Assembly (NCBI GenBank): GCA_003598135.1
Contig: QZKA01000011.1
Span: 1-55,507 of the forward strand
Direction: 5' to 3'
Length of the DNA stretch: 55,507 nucleotides
DNA from: Candidatus Omnitrophota bacterium
Lineage (GTDB): Bacteria > Omnitrophota > Gorgyraeia > Gygaellales > Profunditerraquicolaceae
Every line of letters starts with the position of its first letter. Position 1 is the stretch's first letter. Position numbers and translations under genes: made by a program. This document shows positions 14,655 to 23,614 of this stretch, piece after piece. The notes beneath the pieces were generated by a model, which saw nothing but the letters and a program-made list of their open reading frames with translations, had not been told where the DNA came from and made no database searches.

Positions 14655-15275
14655 ATGCGTCAATTAGCCGAGATTAAAAAAGATATTGCAGCCATGGCTG
14701 GATTGGCTCTTCAGATGTGGCAGCTGACATACCGTTCTTTTATGGACCACGACCTCGATTTGCTGGGCAACGTCCTTGAGAAAGAGAATCAACTAAATGA
14801 TCTGGAGAAGCGTTTGACTCAGGATCTTGTAGGGTTGGCCCGTGCTACCGGTAAGAAAGACGAAAAGCATGCAGTTACCGTCTACGCTGACGTGGTAGGC
14901 GATTTAGAGCTTATCGGTGATTACTGCAAGGATATCCTTGAGAGAGTCCAGATCAAGGTCGAAGAAAAATTGCTCTTTAGCGATGACGCGGTAAAGGAAT
15001 ACTCGGAATTATACCGTAAGACAGAGCTGGCGCTTAAAGAAGTGGGGAATGCGCTGGTTGAAGATAATCTTGCGTTGATTAAGGCGGTGCTGAAGAATGA
15101 AGAGCATATCGATTCTCTTGTGGACGAATATCGCAGGAGGCATAATCAGAGGTTGATTGATGGCGTCTGTAGTCCGCTTGCGTGTAATATGTTTTTGAAT
15201 ATGCTGGATTTTTCGGCTGCAGTGTATTACCATACTAAGAAAATTGCCAGGAATCTATTGAAGGTAAAATTATGA
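14655..15275 (+). CDS. PhoU-like/DUF47-like protein in the hydrogenase operon
   Basis: A 206-residue all-helical protein with no membrane segment. Sequence features such as 'DLDLLGNVLEKENQLNDLEK', 'YADVVGDLELIGDYC' and 'HTKKIARNLL' match the PhoU helical-bundle fold, with acidic clusters that bind metals in PhoU. Two PhoU repeats fit the length (~1-100 and ~110-206). It lies between the hydrogenase large subunit and a NuoL/M-like gene and overlaps the latter by 4 bp, so it is an integral member of the operon. PhoU proteins normally modulate phosphate transport; its role here is unknown. Confidence 0.78.
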   Translation: MRQLAEIKKDIAAMAGLALQMWQLTYRSFMDHDLDLLGNVLEKENQLNDLEKRLTQDLVGLARATGKKDEKHAVTVYADVVGDLELIGDYCKDILERVQIKVEEKLLFSDDAVKEYSELYRKTELALKEVGNALVEDNLALIKAVLKNEEHIDSLVDEYRRRHNQRLIDGVCSPLACNMFLNMLDFSAAVYYHTKKIARNLLKVKL

Positions 15276-16666
15276 ATTCAGTACTGCTTGCGATAGTCAT
15301 ACCTTTGTTGGGAGCGTTTCTCATCCCTTTCCTTCCGAAGAGGTTTAAGCCGGTTGTCTCTGTCTGTATCTTAGGTATTACCTTTTTGATTTCGGTTACC
15401 GCTTTGCCGGTTGTCATAAAATACGGAGAAATATTCCTTCAGAAGAAGGTCAATGAGTGGTTCAACCTGACGTTTGTCATCGATGGATTAAGCGCGATTA
15501 TGGCGGTAGTATCTTCGTGCGTTGCGTTCTTGATTGCGCTTTACTCTCTGGAATATATGAAGGACTATGAAGAAAGAGGGATTTTCTATTTCTGGATGGT
15601 TTTGTTTGTTGGCGCGATGATGGGGTTAATATTCTCAGCCAACCTTCTGTTGCTCTACTGTTTCTGGGAAATCACCGCAGTCTGTTCCTGGAAGCTGATT
15701 GGTTTTTATCGTCAAGAAAAGGACCTGAAAGCTGCGGACAGGGCGTTTTTAGTCACTTTTTTCGGTGCATCTTTGTTGCTTGCGGGAATCGTATTTGTGT
15801 TCTTTAGCTACGGCAGCCTCGATTTGTATTTTCTGAAAGGGAAAACCCTGCCTTTTATTACCTCAATATTATTGCTGGCAGGCATTATTTCCAAATCTGC
15901 ACAACTGCCGTTTCAGACATGGCTTCCTGATGCCGGGGTCGCGCCTACTCCGGTAACCGCGCTCCTACACGCCGCCGTCTTGGTCAAAATTGGCGTATAT
16001 GTATTTGCACGGTTGTTCGCACAGACATTTCTGGCGCAACCTGCATTTTTGGCTGCAGTGATTACTTTAAGCATTGCGACTATCATAGTCGGCGCTGCCT
16101 CAGCCTTGGTTGAGAACAACCTCAAGCGCATCCTTGCCTATTCTACCATAAGCCAGCTGGGGTATATTTTGTTGGCGCTGGCCATTAATACTAAATTTAT
16201 GCTGGTGATTGCGCTTTTGTATATCCTTGCCCATAGCCTTGGTAAAGCGGGCCTCTTTTTGTGTGCGGGGATCATTGAGCAGAAGACGCATACTAAAAAT
16301 ATAAGCGAATTAGGAGGGTTATATAAAACCATGCCGCTTACCGCTGCCGCATACCTTATGTGTGCCTTTTCGATTATCGGACTCCCGCCGTTTTTGGGTT
16401 TCTGGCCGAAATTCATGACCGTTTTATTTACGGTCAAGGAAGGATATGTGATTGCTGGCATCCTTGCCCTTGTGGGGGCATTGGCGACTCTGCTGTATTT
16501 GGTAAGATTGTTTAATTTTGTTTTCCTCGGAGAAATGAAAATAAAGGCAGAAGAAGGGAAGCGTTCTGTCATGGTATTTGTCGTGATGGTACTTGGTGTT
16601 GCTTCGCTTCTTTTGGGGCTGGTAGTCAAACTGCCTTTTGGTTTAATTGCAAGGCTTATACAATGA
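15272..16666 (+). CDS. NuoL/M/N-like antiporter subunit 1 of the hydrogenase complex
   Basis: A 464-residue protein of about 14 helices from the proton-conducting antiporter family. Key residues of the channel are in place: Glu in 'FWEITAVCSWKLIGFY', Lys in 'GIISKSAQLPFQTWLPDA' and Lys in 'ALLHAAVLVKIGVY', plus 'STISQLGYI' in the broken helix. It would pump H+ or Na+ in response to hydrogenase turnover. Overlaps both neighbours by 4 bp. Confidence 0.88.
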   Translation: MNSVLLAIVIPLLGAFLIPFLPKRFKPVVSVCILGITFLISVTALPVVIKYGEIFLQKKVNEWFNLTFVIDGLSAIMAVVSSCVAFLIALYSLEYMKDYEERGIFYFWMVLFVGAMMGLIFSANLLLLYCFWEITAVCSWKLIGFYRQEKDLKAADRAFLVTFFGASLLLAGIVFVFFSYGSLDLYFLKGKTLPFITSILLLAGIISKSAQLPFQTWLPDAGVAPTPVTALLHAAVLVKIGVYVFARLFAQTFLAQPAFLAAVITLSIATIIVGAASALVENNLKRILAYSTISQLGYILLALAINTKFMLVIALLYILAHSLGKAGLFLCAGIIEQKTHTKNISELGGLYKTMPLTAAAYLMCAFSIIGLPPFLGFWPKFMTVLFTVKEGYVIAGILALVGALATLLYLVRLFNFVFLGEMKIKAEEGKRSVMVFVVMVLGVASLLLGLVVKLPFGLIARLIQ

Positions 16667-18564
16667 GTGTATTGCTATTCTACAGTTTTGAAGTTCTCGT
16701 AGTGGTCGGTTTTCTGCTGCTTGCGGTCAGGAGCGAGAGTATAAAGAAATGGCTGGCTCAAGGAGTGCTCTTGGCGAGCCTGGCGGCTGTGCTGTTTTTC
16801 TCTGGTGCCTCACTAGACGGAAATGTCACGGTCGCTATCACAGGAGGTTTTGGATTAACGTTCGGCTTGACTGTAATCTCCAGGCTTGTTTTTGTATTAA
16901 TAAACGTATTTGGAGTGCTCATCTGTCTTTATGCGGGCAAGGACAGGCAGGAAAAAGGGCTTTATTTTTCTTATCTCCTTTGGCTCATCGCTTTTTCTAA
17001 CCTTGCGGTAGTATCGAAGGATTTTGTTTCTTTTATTTTTTCCTGGGGCGCAACATTGGTATTGTTATATCTTTTCTTGGGTCTCGGCTCTTACCGCAAC
17101 GCCACAAAGGCCTTTACCATTGTGGGCATGGCTGATTTCTCACTCATGCTGGGAATTTGTTTATATGTTGCTTCTACAGGGACTATTGCCATGCCTGAAG
17201 GAAGTGCGATGAAACTTACGCTGGATAGTCCTTTACACTGGCTGGCATTCGGGTCTATGTTGATAGGCGCGCTGTCAAAGGCCGGTTGCGGCCCATTCCA
17301 TACCTGGATTCCCCAGTCGGCAGAAACAGCATCTATGTCTGTCATGGCGATACTGCCTGCTTCACTGGATAAATTGTTGGGTATTTATTTGCTGGGGAGG
17401 ATGTGCGTTGATTATTTTGCCTTGAATCAGCTTGCGATGTCTCTACTGCTGGTGATCGGCAGCCTCACTATACTTTTTGCGGTAATGATGGCACTTATTC
17501 AGCATGACCTTAGAAAACTATTGTCGTTCCATGCGGTCAGCCAGGTAGGATACATGGTGCTTGGTTTTGGTACGGGTACGGCACTGGGTGTTGTGGGTGG
17601 TTTATTTCATATGGTAAATAATGTAATATATAAGAGCGGGTTATTCCTGGTGGGAGGCGCAGTCGGACAGAAGAGGAATACGTATGAACTAGAGAAGTTA
17701 GGCGGCCTTGCAGTGTACATGCCCTTGACTTTCATTGCGACAATCGTATTTGCGCTGTCCATCTCTGGAGTGCCTCCTTTTAACGGGTTTGCCTCTAAGT
17801 GGATCCTCTATCAGGCGATATTTACAGGGCTTGCAAATGCCTCAAGCTTTTTTGTTTCATTCTTGTACGTTTTTGCTCTGGTGGCAGCTATGTTCGGCAG
17901 TGCCCTGACCCTGGCGAGCTTTGTTAAGTTCGTACATGCGGTCTTTCTCGGGCAGGATACTCACTCCGGGAAGAAGCCTGTGGGCGAAATATCGCCTTCA
18001 ATGTACGTGCCTTTATTAGTTTTGGCTATTTTTTGTATTATTCTTGGCGCCCTGCCCCAGAAATTTCTTAGTTTCGCTGTTACGCCTTGGCTGGCACAGG
18101 AAGTTGTCTATACGGGGTCATGGAGCAGTTCTTTTGCCCTTATTTTTCTCTCGCTGGGCCTAATTTGTGGCGTTTTGCTTTGGTATGTAGGGCCTTTAAA
18201 GAAATCCGTGCGAGAGGATGTTGCGTTTACCGGAGGCGAAACGTCTGACCTGCACACAACCTTTCCCGCTACGGAGTTCTATAAGACCGTAGAAGAAATA
18301 CCGGCGGTCAATAAGGTCTTGAGGTTTCTAAAGCTTGAAGTATTTGATCTATACAATGTCGTCAGGGGGTTCATGAATGTGGCTGCCTATCTTTTGTTTA
18401 TATTTGTGGACCGCTCGATATACGCCATTACCAATGCCGTAGGTTATTGTGTGCTCGGAGCAAGCTGGGCATTAAGGAAACTGCACACCGGTGTACTTGA
18501 TTTGTATATCGCCTGGAGCCTTATTGGGCTCATCGCCTTGTTTTTCCTGTTGATGCGGAGCTAA
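16663..18564 (+). CDS. NuoL/HyfB-like antiporter subunit 2
   Basis: A 633-residue membrane protein of about 16 helices. 'SKAGCGPFHTWIPQSAETA' and 'SVMAILPASLDKLLGIYLLGR' resemble the HyfB/HycC branch of the family more than MrpA. 'FHAVSQVGYMVLGFG' and 'HMVNNVIYKSGLFL' supply the conserved histidine and lysine. Extra C-terminal helices (about 480-633) include 'TGGETSDLHTTFPATEFYKT', a loop also found in HyfB/NuoL-type proteins. This is the second of three large antiporter-like subunits in the operon. Confidence 0.88.
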   Translation: MSVLLFYSFEVLVVVGFLLLAVRSESIKKWLAQGVLLASLAAVLFFSGASLDGNVTVAITGGFGLTFGLTVISRLVFVLINVFGVLICLYAGKDRQEKGLYFSYLLWLIAFSNLAVVSKDFVSFIFSWGATLVLLYLFLGLGSYRNATKAFTIVGMADFSLMLGICLYVASTGTIAMPEGSAMKLTLDSPLHWLAFGSMLIGALSKAGCGPFHTWIPQSAETASMSVMAILPASLDKLLGIYLLGRMCVDYFALNQLAMSLLLVIGSLTILFAVMMALIQHDLRKLLSFHAVSQVGYMVLGFGTGTALGVVGGLFHMVNNVIYKSGLFLVGGAVGQKRNTYELEKLGGLAVYMPLTFIATIVFALSISGVPPFNGFASKWILYQAIFTGLANASSFFVSFLYVFALVAAMFGSALTLASFVKFVHAVFLGQDTHSGKKPVGEISPSMYVPLLVLAIFCIILGALPQKFLSFAVTPWLAQEVVYTGSWSSSFALIFLSLGLICGVLLWYVGPLKKSVREDVAFTGGETSDLHTTFPATEFYKTVEEIPAVNKVLRFLKLEVFDLYNVVRGFMNVAAYLLFIFVDRSIYAITNAVGYCVLGASWALRKLHTGVLDLYIAWSLIGLIALFFLLMRS

Positions 18565-18565
18565 C

Positions 18566-19084
18566 ATGATTGAGTTGCATATTTTATTAATTCTTATGAT
18601 AATCGGCGCCATCGTGGCGATGGAAATAGAGGATTTACTTTCTAGCGTCATCGCCTTAGGTGCGGTGGGGTTTGGGCTGACGCTTGCATTCCTGTTGTTA
18701 CGCGCCCCAGACTTAGCGATTACGCAACTGGTAGTCGAGATCCTTTCGCTTATTATTCTTATCCGTGCTACGGTCGGCGTCAAATTGCCCCGTGAAAAGA
18801 TACGTTCGCGAATTGGCTATTCTATCTTTGCCGTTATCTTCGTGGCGCTGTTTTTGTCGTTTAGCGCAAAGGCCATTACGCAGCTTCCGTCGTTCGGTAA
18901 TTCGCTTATGAGGATGGGTTCACAATACGTAGCTGAGGCAAAGATAAAGACCGGGGCGACAAATATTGTGTCGGCTATCATTCTTGATTTCAGGGCTTAT
19001 GATACATTGGGCGAGGCAACGGTATTATTTACCGCAGTTATCGGAATTCTGGCAGTATTAAGGAAATCGAGGAAGCGGGCATGA
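18566..19084 (+). CDS. MbhD/MbhE-like subunit (MrpA C-terminal domain, DUF4040)
   Basis: A 172-residue protein with about five helices. The first half ('LRAPDLAITQLVVEILSLII') is the DUF4040 module found at the MrpA C-terminus and as MbhD. The second half ('DFRAYDTLGEATVLFTAVIG') matches MbhE, ending in the 'RAYDTLGE' signature. In Pyrococcus these are separate MbhD and MbhE proteins; here they are one polypeptide. Part of the Na+/H+ antiporter module. Confidence 0.85.
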   Translation: MIELHILLILMIIGAIVAMEIEDLLSSVIALGAVGFGLTLAFLLLRAPDLAITQLVVEILSLIILIRATVGVKLPREKIRSRIGYSIFAVIFVALFLSFSAKAITQLPSFGNSLMRMGSQYVAEAKIKTGATNIVSAIILDFRAYDTLGEATVLFTAVIGILAVLRKSRKRA

Positions 19085-19539
19085 AACAACAGCAGGGGAT
19101 GTCTTTAATTGTCAAGCGTATCACCAAGATTACGGTGAGCCTGATATTCTTGTTCGGGATGTATATCGTTTTGCACGGCCATCTCACCCCCGGAGGGGGG
19201 TTTGCCGGAGGCGTTATCATAGCACTCTCTTTTATACACCTTGTGCTTGCGTTCGGAAAAGAGCTCGTTTTGCAGAGGTTACGCGAGTCATTCTTTTCAG
19301 TGGTTGAATCCTTAGGCGGCCTTATGTTCTTAGGTATCGCGCTTTTAGGTCTGCTCGGCGGTTATTTCTTCTTGAACTTCCTTCCTAAGGGCGAACCTTT
19401 TACGCTCTTCAGTTCTGGTATTATCGTGCTATGCAATATCGCTATTTTCTTAAAAGTCAGCGCGGGGCTTTTTACCATATTCATCGCACTGGCGATTATC
19501 AGGATGCCGACTGATGATACAAAGGAGCAATCCCGATGA
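19081..19539 (+). CDS. mrpB: Mrp-type antiporter subunit MrpB (MnhB/MbhF-like)
   Basis: A 152-residue, four-helix protein with the MnhB domain hallmark 'GHLTPGGGFAGGVIIA' following 'MYIVLHG'. MrpB homologues sit in the Na+/H+ antiporter module beside MrpA-C. Overlaps both neighbours by 4 bp (ATGA), a sign of translational coupling. Confidence 0.88.
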   Translation: MKQQQGMSLIVKRITKITVSLIFLFGMYIVLHGHLTPGGGFAGGVIIALSFIHLVLAFGKELVLQRLRESFFSVVESLGGLMFLGIALLGLLGGYFFLNFLPKGEPFTLFSSGIIVLCNIAIFLKVSAGLFTIFIALAIIRMPTDDTKEQSR

Positions 19540-19874
19540 GCCTTTTTATACTCTGTATTTTACTATTCGCGATAGGCTTATTTTGTCTGCTGGTGAAGAA
19601 GAACCTGGTCAAAAAGATTATCGGGCTGGGGATTGTGGAATATGCGATTAATCTATTTTTCATCCTTGTAGGGTACCGTACGGCAGGAGAAGCGCCCATA
19701 CTTGATAAACAGGCCGCTGTTACCAATTTTGTCGACCCGCTTCCACAGGCACTCATTCTTACCTCTATTGTTATCGGTTTGGCCATTACTGCGCTCATGG
19801 TTGCTGTTGCGGTAAGGTTATATGAGAAGTACCGGACGTTTGATATAAATGAAATCCGCAGGTTAAGGGGTTAA
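19536..19874 (+). CDS. mrpC: Mrp-type antiporter subunit MrpC (NuoK/MbhG-like)
   Basis: A 112-residue protein with three helices, homologous to NuoK. 'IGLGIVEYAINLFFI' carries the conserved glutamate and asparagine, and 'DPLPQALILTSIVIGLAITAL' is the MrpC/MnhC signature. Together with MrpD it forms part of the ion path. Confidence 0.9.
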   Translation: MSLFILCILLFAIGLFCLLVKKNLVKKIIGLGIVEYAINLFFILVGYRTAGEAPILDKQAAVTNFVDPLPQALILTSIVIGLAITALMVAVAVRLYEKYRTFDINEIRRLRG

Positions 19875-19878
19875 ACGT

Positions 19879-21360
19879 ATGCTACCTTTATTTGTGGTTA
19901 TACCGCTGGGCTTGGCTTTTTTAATACCTATTGTGTCCAAGTTCAAAGAAGGGCTTGCCCGGGTGCTTGCGTTAGCCGGGGGTTTTCTTCTTTTATTGTT
20001 TTCTCTTGCCAGCATGCACTGGATCAAAGCCGGGGTCAAGACGTATGCGGTGGGAGGATGGAAGCCGCCCTTTGGCATATGCATGGAACTCGATGGGCTA
20101 AGTGTACTTATCCTCCTGGTAATCAATATCATCGGGTTTCTGGCTCTCGTATATTCCGCTGAGTACGTCAAGAAACGCTATACCTCCCCAGGGCTTTATT
20201 ATACCCTGTTCTGTTTGTTGCTTGCAGGCCTAAACGGCGTCGCCATAAGCGGGGATTTGTTTAATATGTTCGTATTTTTGGAAATTACCTCGATTGCCAG
20301 TTATGCGTTGGTGGCATTTGGTACAGACGCAGAAGAGCTGGAGGCGTCTTTTAAATATATGGTCTTAGGAAGCATTGCTTCGGCGCTGATCCTGCTTGCT
20401 ATCGGCGTATTGCTGGCAAAGGTATCGACTTTAAATATGGCCGATATCGCAAGGCTATTGATGTACCATAAGTCTGATAGTAGTATTTTATATTGCGTAG
20501 CGCTTTTTACGATGGGGTTTGCGCTGAAAGCAGGCTTAGTGCCTTTCCATACATGGCTTCCGGATGCACATCCGGCTGCCCCGGCTCCGGTTTCCGCAAT
20601 GCTTTCGGGTGTAGTTATCAAGACCTTGGGTATTTATCTATTAGCGAGAGTTGTTTTTAATATTACAGGTTTTAACCAGTCCATATCGTTTATTTTCGTG
20701 TGGCTGGGAATTGTTTCTATGGTTGTCGGAGTATTACTTGCCATAGGGCAATGGGACTTCAAACGGCTGCTAGCGTATCATTCGATCAGCCAGATTGGAT
20801 ATATAGTCTTCGGAATCGGCCTGGGCACTCCTTTAGGGATTATCGGCGGGCTATTCCACCTTTTTAACCATTCATTATTTAAGTCGCTTCTTTTCTTAAA
20901 TGCCGGCGCAGTAGAGTATGCCACTGGCACAAGAAGGCTGGAGAAGTTAGGAGGCCTGAGCAAGGAAATGCCGGTTACCAGCGTTACCTCGTTGGTTGCC
21001 TCTCTTTCTATCGCAGGAATCCCTCCCTTGTGTGGTTTCTGGAGCAAGCTCATTATTATTATTGCGGCTTTCCAGGCACAGCATTTTACCGGGGCTATTG
21101 TTTGTCTTGCGGTAAGCATGGTAACGCTGGCCTCTTTCCTGAAAGTACAAAAGTACGCTTTTGTGCGGAAAACGCAAAATCCTGCCTCAGGGATAAAAGA
21201 AGTGCCTTTGTCGATGAGGATTTCCATGGTGCTGCTTGCTTTTCTTTGCGTGGCCGTAGGTTTGTTTTATCCCGTAGTAATAAATATGGTTATCAAGCCC
21301 GCAGCAGACGTATTACTGGCGGGGCGCGAATATATCAACTGGGTGTTGGGGGTGAAGTAG
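19879..21360 (+). CDS. mrpD: Mrp-type antiporter subunit MrpD (MbhH-like)
   Basis: A 493-residue, ~14-helix NuoM/N-like antiporter subunit. 'FVFLEITSIASYALVAFG' gives the essential Glu, 'FALKAGLVPFHTWLPDAHPAAP' and 'SGVVIKTLGIYLLAR' give the Lys residues, and 'YHSISQIGYIVFG' the broken-helix histidine. It is third of the large antiporter-like proteins and the one clearly placed within the Mrp set, directly after MrpC. Confidence 0.9.
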   Translation: MLPLFVVIPLGLAFLIPIVSKFKEGLARVLALAGGFLLLLFSLASMHWIKAGVKTYAVGGWKPPFGICMELDGLSVLILLVINIIGFLALVYSAEYVKKRYTSPGLYYTLFCLLLAGLNGVAISGDLFNMFVFLEITSIASYALVAFGTDAEELEASFKYMVLGSIASALILLAIGVLLAKVSTLNMADIARLLMYHKSDSSILYCVALFTMGFALKAGLVPFHTWLPDAHPAAPAPVSAMLSGVVIKTLGIYLLARVVFNITGFNQSISFIFVWLGIVSMVVGVLLAIGQWDFKRLLAYHSISQIGYIVFGIGLGTPLGIIGGLFHLFNHSLFKSLLFLNAGAVEYATGTRRLEKLGGLSKEMPVTSVTSLVASLSIAGIPPLCGFWSKLIIIIAAFQAQHFTGAIVCLAVSMVTLASFLKVQKYAFVRKTQNPASGIKEVPLSMRISMVLLAFLCVAVGLFYPVVINMVIKPAADVLLAGREYINWVLGVK

Positions 21361-21361
21361 T

Positions 21362-21856
21362 ATGCGTTCAAGAGTCATTACCTTTATAGTCTCATTCCTT
21401 CTGTGGATGCTCCTGTCTTTTAGCTTTGAATGGCAGCATGCGCTCGTGGGATTGCTGGTTGCACTTGTGGTGGCATTGAGCATGGGCGATATGTTTACCG
21501 ACAAGGCCTATAGATGGTTTGAAGTCAGGCGTTACGCATGGTTTATCGTATATATGTGCGTGTTTGCCTGGGAGTGTCTGAAGGCAAACCTCGATGTGGC
21601 GTGCAGGGTTTTGAATCCTCGATTGCCGATTAACCCCGGCATCGTGAAAGTTAAGACGATTCTTAAAACGGAAACCGCGCTTACCTTCTTGGCCAATTTT
21701 ATTACGCTTACTCCCGGGACTTTTTCGGTGGATGTAGACCAGGATAACGGATACCTTTATATACACTGGATTGATGTCAAGACTCAGGATATAGAAAAAG
21801 CGTCAGAGATTATAGTATCGAAATTCGAAAGGATATTAAAAGAGGTATTTGAATGA
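21362..21856 (+). CDS. mrpE: Mrp-type antiporter subunit MrpE (MbhA-like)
   Basis: A 164-residue protein with two or three N-terminal helices and a soluble C-terminal domain. 'ANFITLTPGTFSVDVD' followed by 'YLYIHWIDV' is the MnhE signature. It starts one base after the MrpD stop and overlaps mrpF by 4 bp. Confidence 0.9.
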   Translation: MRSRVITFIVSFLLWMLLSFSFEWQHALVGLLVALVVALSMGDMFTDKAYRWFEVRRYAWFIVYMCVFAWECLKANLDVACRVLNPRLPINPGIVKVKTILKTETALTFLANFITLTPGTFSVDVDQDNGYLYIHWIDVKTQDIEKASEIIVSKFERILKEVFE

Positions 21857-22191
21857 AATTCACACGTTGGTTGCTGGGTTTTATCTTTTTATCGGGATTA
21901 GTAGTCTATATTTTCTCTTTTCTTGAGGTAAGCGCGCCTACGAAGCTTATGCTCTACCTTTTGATTTGCTTTCTTCTTTCGATGTTCAGGATTTTTAGAG
22001 GCCCGACTGCCGCAGATAGGTCCGTTGCCGCTGACATACTGGGGATCCTTGTGGTTGGCTTCTGCGCAATACTTGCAGTGTATACAAAAAAGGATTGGTA
22101 TATGGATATTGCTATTGCCTGGGCATTACAGAGTTTTATCGGCACCTTGGCATTAGCAAAATTCTTGGAAGGAAGGAACTTCGATGATTGA
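21853..22191 (+). CDS. mrpF: Mrp-type antiporter subunit MrpF (MbhB-like)
   Basis: A 112-residue, three-helix protein. 'RIFRGPTAADRSVAADIL' is the MnhF family signature, and the aspartate is conserved. Overlaps mrpE by 4 bp and mrpG by 8 bp. Confidence 0.9.
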   Translation: MKFTRWLLGFIFLSGLVVYIFSFLEVSAPTKLMLYLLICFLLSMFRIFRGPTAADRSVAADILGILVVGFCAILAVYTKKDWYMDIAIAWALQSFIGTLALAKFLEGRNFDD

Positions 22192-22519
22192 AGTAGTAAC
22201 CCTCTTTTTTATTATCCTGGGCATTACCTTTGACCTTTTCGGCTGTATAGGCCTGTTACGCCTTCCCGATATCTATAACCGCCTGCAGGCTTCTACAAAA
22301 TGTGTCACCTTAGGCACCTGTAGCATATTATTCGGTGTCTTTATGAAATTCGGCCTTTCAGCCGCCGGCGTCAAGTCAATACTGTGCATAATCTTTCTGT
22401 TGCTTACTACTCCGGTGGCTGCGCATGCGCTGGCCAGGGGGGCGCATTTGAATGGCATTAAGTTATGGGAAAAATCAGTCTGTAACAAATACGAAGAGGA
22501 CAGAAATGCGCTATCCTAA
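22184..22519 (+). CDS. mrpG: Mrp-type antiporter subunit MrpG (MbhC-like)
   Basis: A 111-residue, three-helix protein with the MnhG signature 'GLLRLPDIYNRLQASTKCVTLG' in shortened form ('RLPDIYNRLQASTK') and 'TTPVAAHALARGAH'. It completes a set of MrpA-C, B, C, D, E, F and G. Its 3' end overlaps the next gene by 14 bp. Confidence 0.9.
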   Translation: MIEVVTLFFIILGITFDLFGCIGLLRLPDIYNRLQASTKCVTLGTCSILFGVFMKFGLSAAGVKSILCIIFLLLTTPVAAHALARGAHLNGIKLWEKSVCNKYEEDRNALS

Positions 22520-23105
22520 ACTGCGAGAGCTAAAAGAGGCGATAAGGGCATTACTGAAAGGCCCGTATACCTCAAAATTCCCCTTTAAGCCGCATGAGCC
22601 GTTCGAGCGGTTCAGGGGAAAGCCTTATTTTTACGAGAAAGATTGTGTCGGCTGCGGGGCATGTGTTCAGGTTTGTCCTGCCCGAGCAATAGAAATGGAA
22701 GATGTCGCCGGGGAAAGGATATTGACGCTGCATTGGGACTTGTGTATATTCTGCGGGCAATGCCAGGCAAACTGCCTTACCGCAAAAGGCATCATGTTAT
22801 CGCGTGAATTCGACTTGGCGACTACCGGGAAACGGCAGGAATTATACCAGCAGATACGCAAAGAACTTTTGTTATGCGAATGTTGCGGAGAGCTCATTGC
22901 TCCACACGACCAGATACTCTGGGCAGCACAGAGGCTTGGGCCGCTTGCGTTTGCAAATACAAGCCTCTTTCTATTTTACCTTGCGAATATAAATCTCATC
23001 TATAAAGAAAAGGGCGTTGAGAGGAAGGGTGAGGATTTAAACCGTTCCGACCGTTTTCGTTTCCTTTGTCCCCGTTGCCGCCGCGAAGCAGTCCTGAAAT
23101 CGTAA
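22506..23105 (+). CDS. Group 4 hydrogenase NuoI-like 4Fe-4S subunit (EchF/MbhN/HycF-like)
   Basis: The ATG at 22506 follows GAGGA and gives a 199-residue protein; an in-frame start at 22452 lies inside mrpG. Two [4Fe-4S] motifs: C47/C50/C53/C57 ('CVGCGACVQVCP') and C80/C83/C86/C90 ('CIFCGQCQANC'). The C-terminus adds a probable zinc site, 'CECCGE' and 'CPRCRR' ~65 residues apart, as in HycF-type proteins. It transfers electrons to the small subunit and is encoded far from the other core genes, after the antiporter set. Confidence 0.9.
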   Translation: MRYPKLRELKEAIRALLKGPYTSKFPFKPHEPFERFRGKPYFYEKDCVGCGACVQVCPARAIEMEDVAGERILTLHWDLCIFCGQCQANCLTAKGIMLSREFDLATTGKRQELYQQIRKELLLCECCGELIAPHDQILWAAQRLGPLAFANTSLFLFYLANINLIYKEKGVERKGEDLNRSDRFRFLCPRCRREAVLKS

Positions 23106-23122
23106 TCTAGTAAGGTTTTGTC

Positions 23123-23614
23123 ATGGAAACACTGGAAGAATTGGCCCCCGTATTACAGACGACGTCGCTTATAGTGGGCGTAGGAAATGTGTTGCGAGGA
23201 GATGACGCGTTTGGTTCGCTTTTAGCACAGAGGCTCAAAGGCAAACTTAGTGTCAAGGTCGTGGATGCAGGAAGCGTCCCTGAAAACTATCTCGGCCTGA
23301 TAGTGAAAGAAAATCCCGACACCGTATTGCTTATTGACGCAGTGGATTTTGGGGGGCAACCTGCCCAGATGAGGCTTTTGAATCTGCGCACTTGCTCGAC
23401 CAAAAGTTCTTTTTTTACACATAGCCTCACCCCGGATTTTTTGCTGAGTTTTTTACAGCAATACACAGGCGCGCAGGTATATCTTTTGGCAGTGCAGCCG
23501 GTAAGCCTTGGATTGGATGTTCCGTTAAGCCCTGCCCTTTCAGAGGAGCTTGCAATATTGGAGGGCTGGTTTCTTGCGCATTACGCGCCTTTAACTAGCC
23601 GGGCAGAAAAATGA
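23123..23614 (+). CDS. [NiFe]-hydrogenase maturation protease, HycI/HyaD family
   Basis: A 163-residue endopeptidase of the M52 family. The metal-sensing residues are in 'VGVGNVLRGDDAFG' (Asp), 'LLIDAVDFGG' (Asp) and 'FFTHSLTPDFLL' (His). It removes the C-terminal tail of the large subunit after nickel insertion, consistent with the ~35-residue tail on the product of 13465-14652. It overlaps hydG by 4 bp, which ties the [NiFe] genes to the [FeFe]-type maturases. Confidence 0.92.
   Translation: METLEELAPVLQTTSLIVGVGNVLRGDDAFGSLLAQRLKGKLSVKVVDAGSVPENYLGLIVKENPDTVLLIDAVDFGGQPAQMRLLNLRTCSTKSSFFTHSLTPDFLLSFLQQYTGAQVYLLAVQPVSLGLDVPLSPALSEELAILEGWFLAHYAPLTSRAEK

Noticed and set aside
13328..21227. 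Long minus-strand open frames opposite the hydrogenase and antiporter genes (for example 13328-13741, 16138-16629, 20778-21227)
   Set aside because: They mirror well-supported + strand genes, lack ribosome-binding sites and recognisable domains, and reflect codon bias of the coding strand.
11580..23105. Respiratory complex I (nuo) instead of a hydrogenase
   Set aside because: The NuoD-like subunit keeps both CxxC NiFe ligand pairs, a NiFe protease gene is in the operon, and NuoE/F/G are absent.
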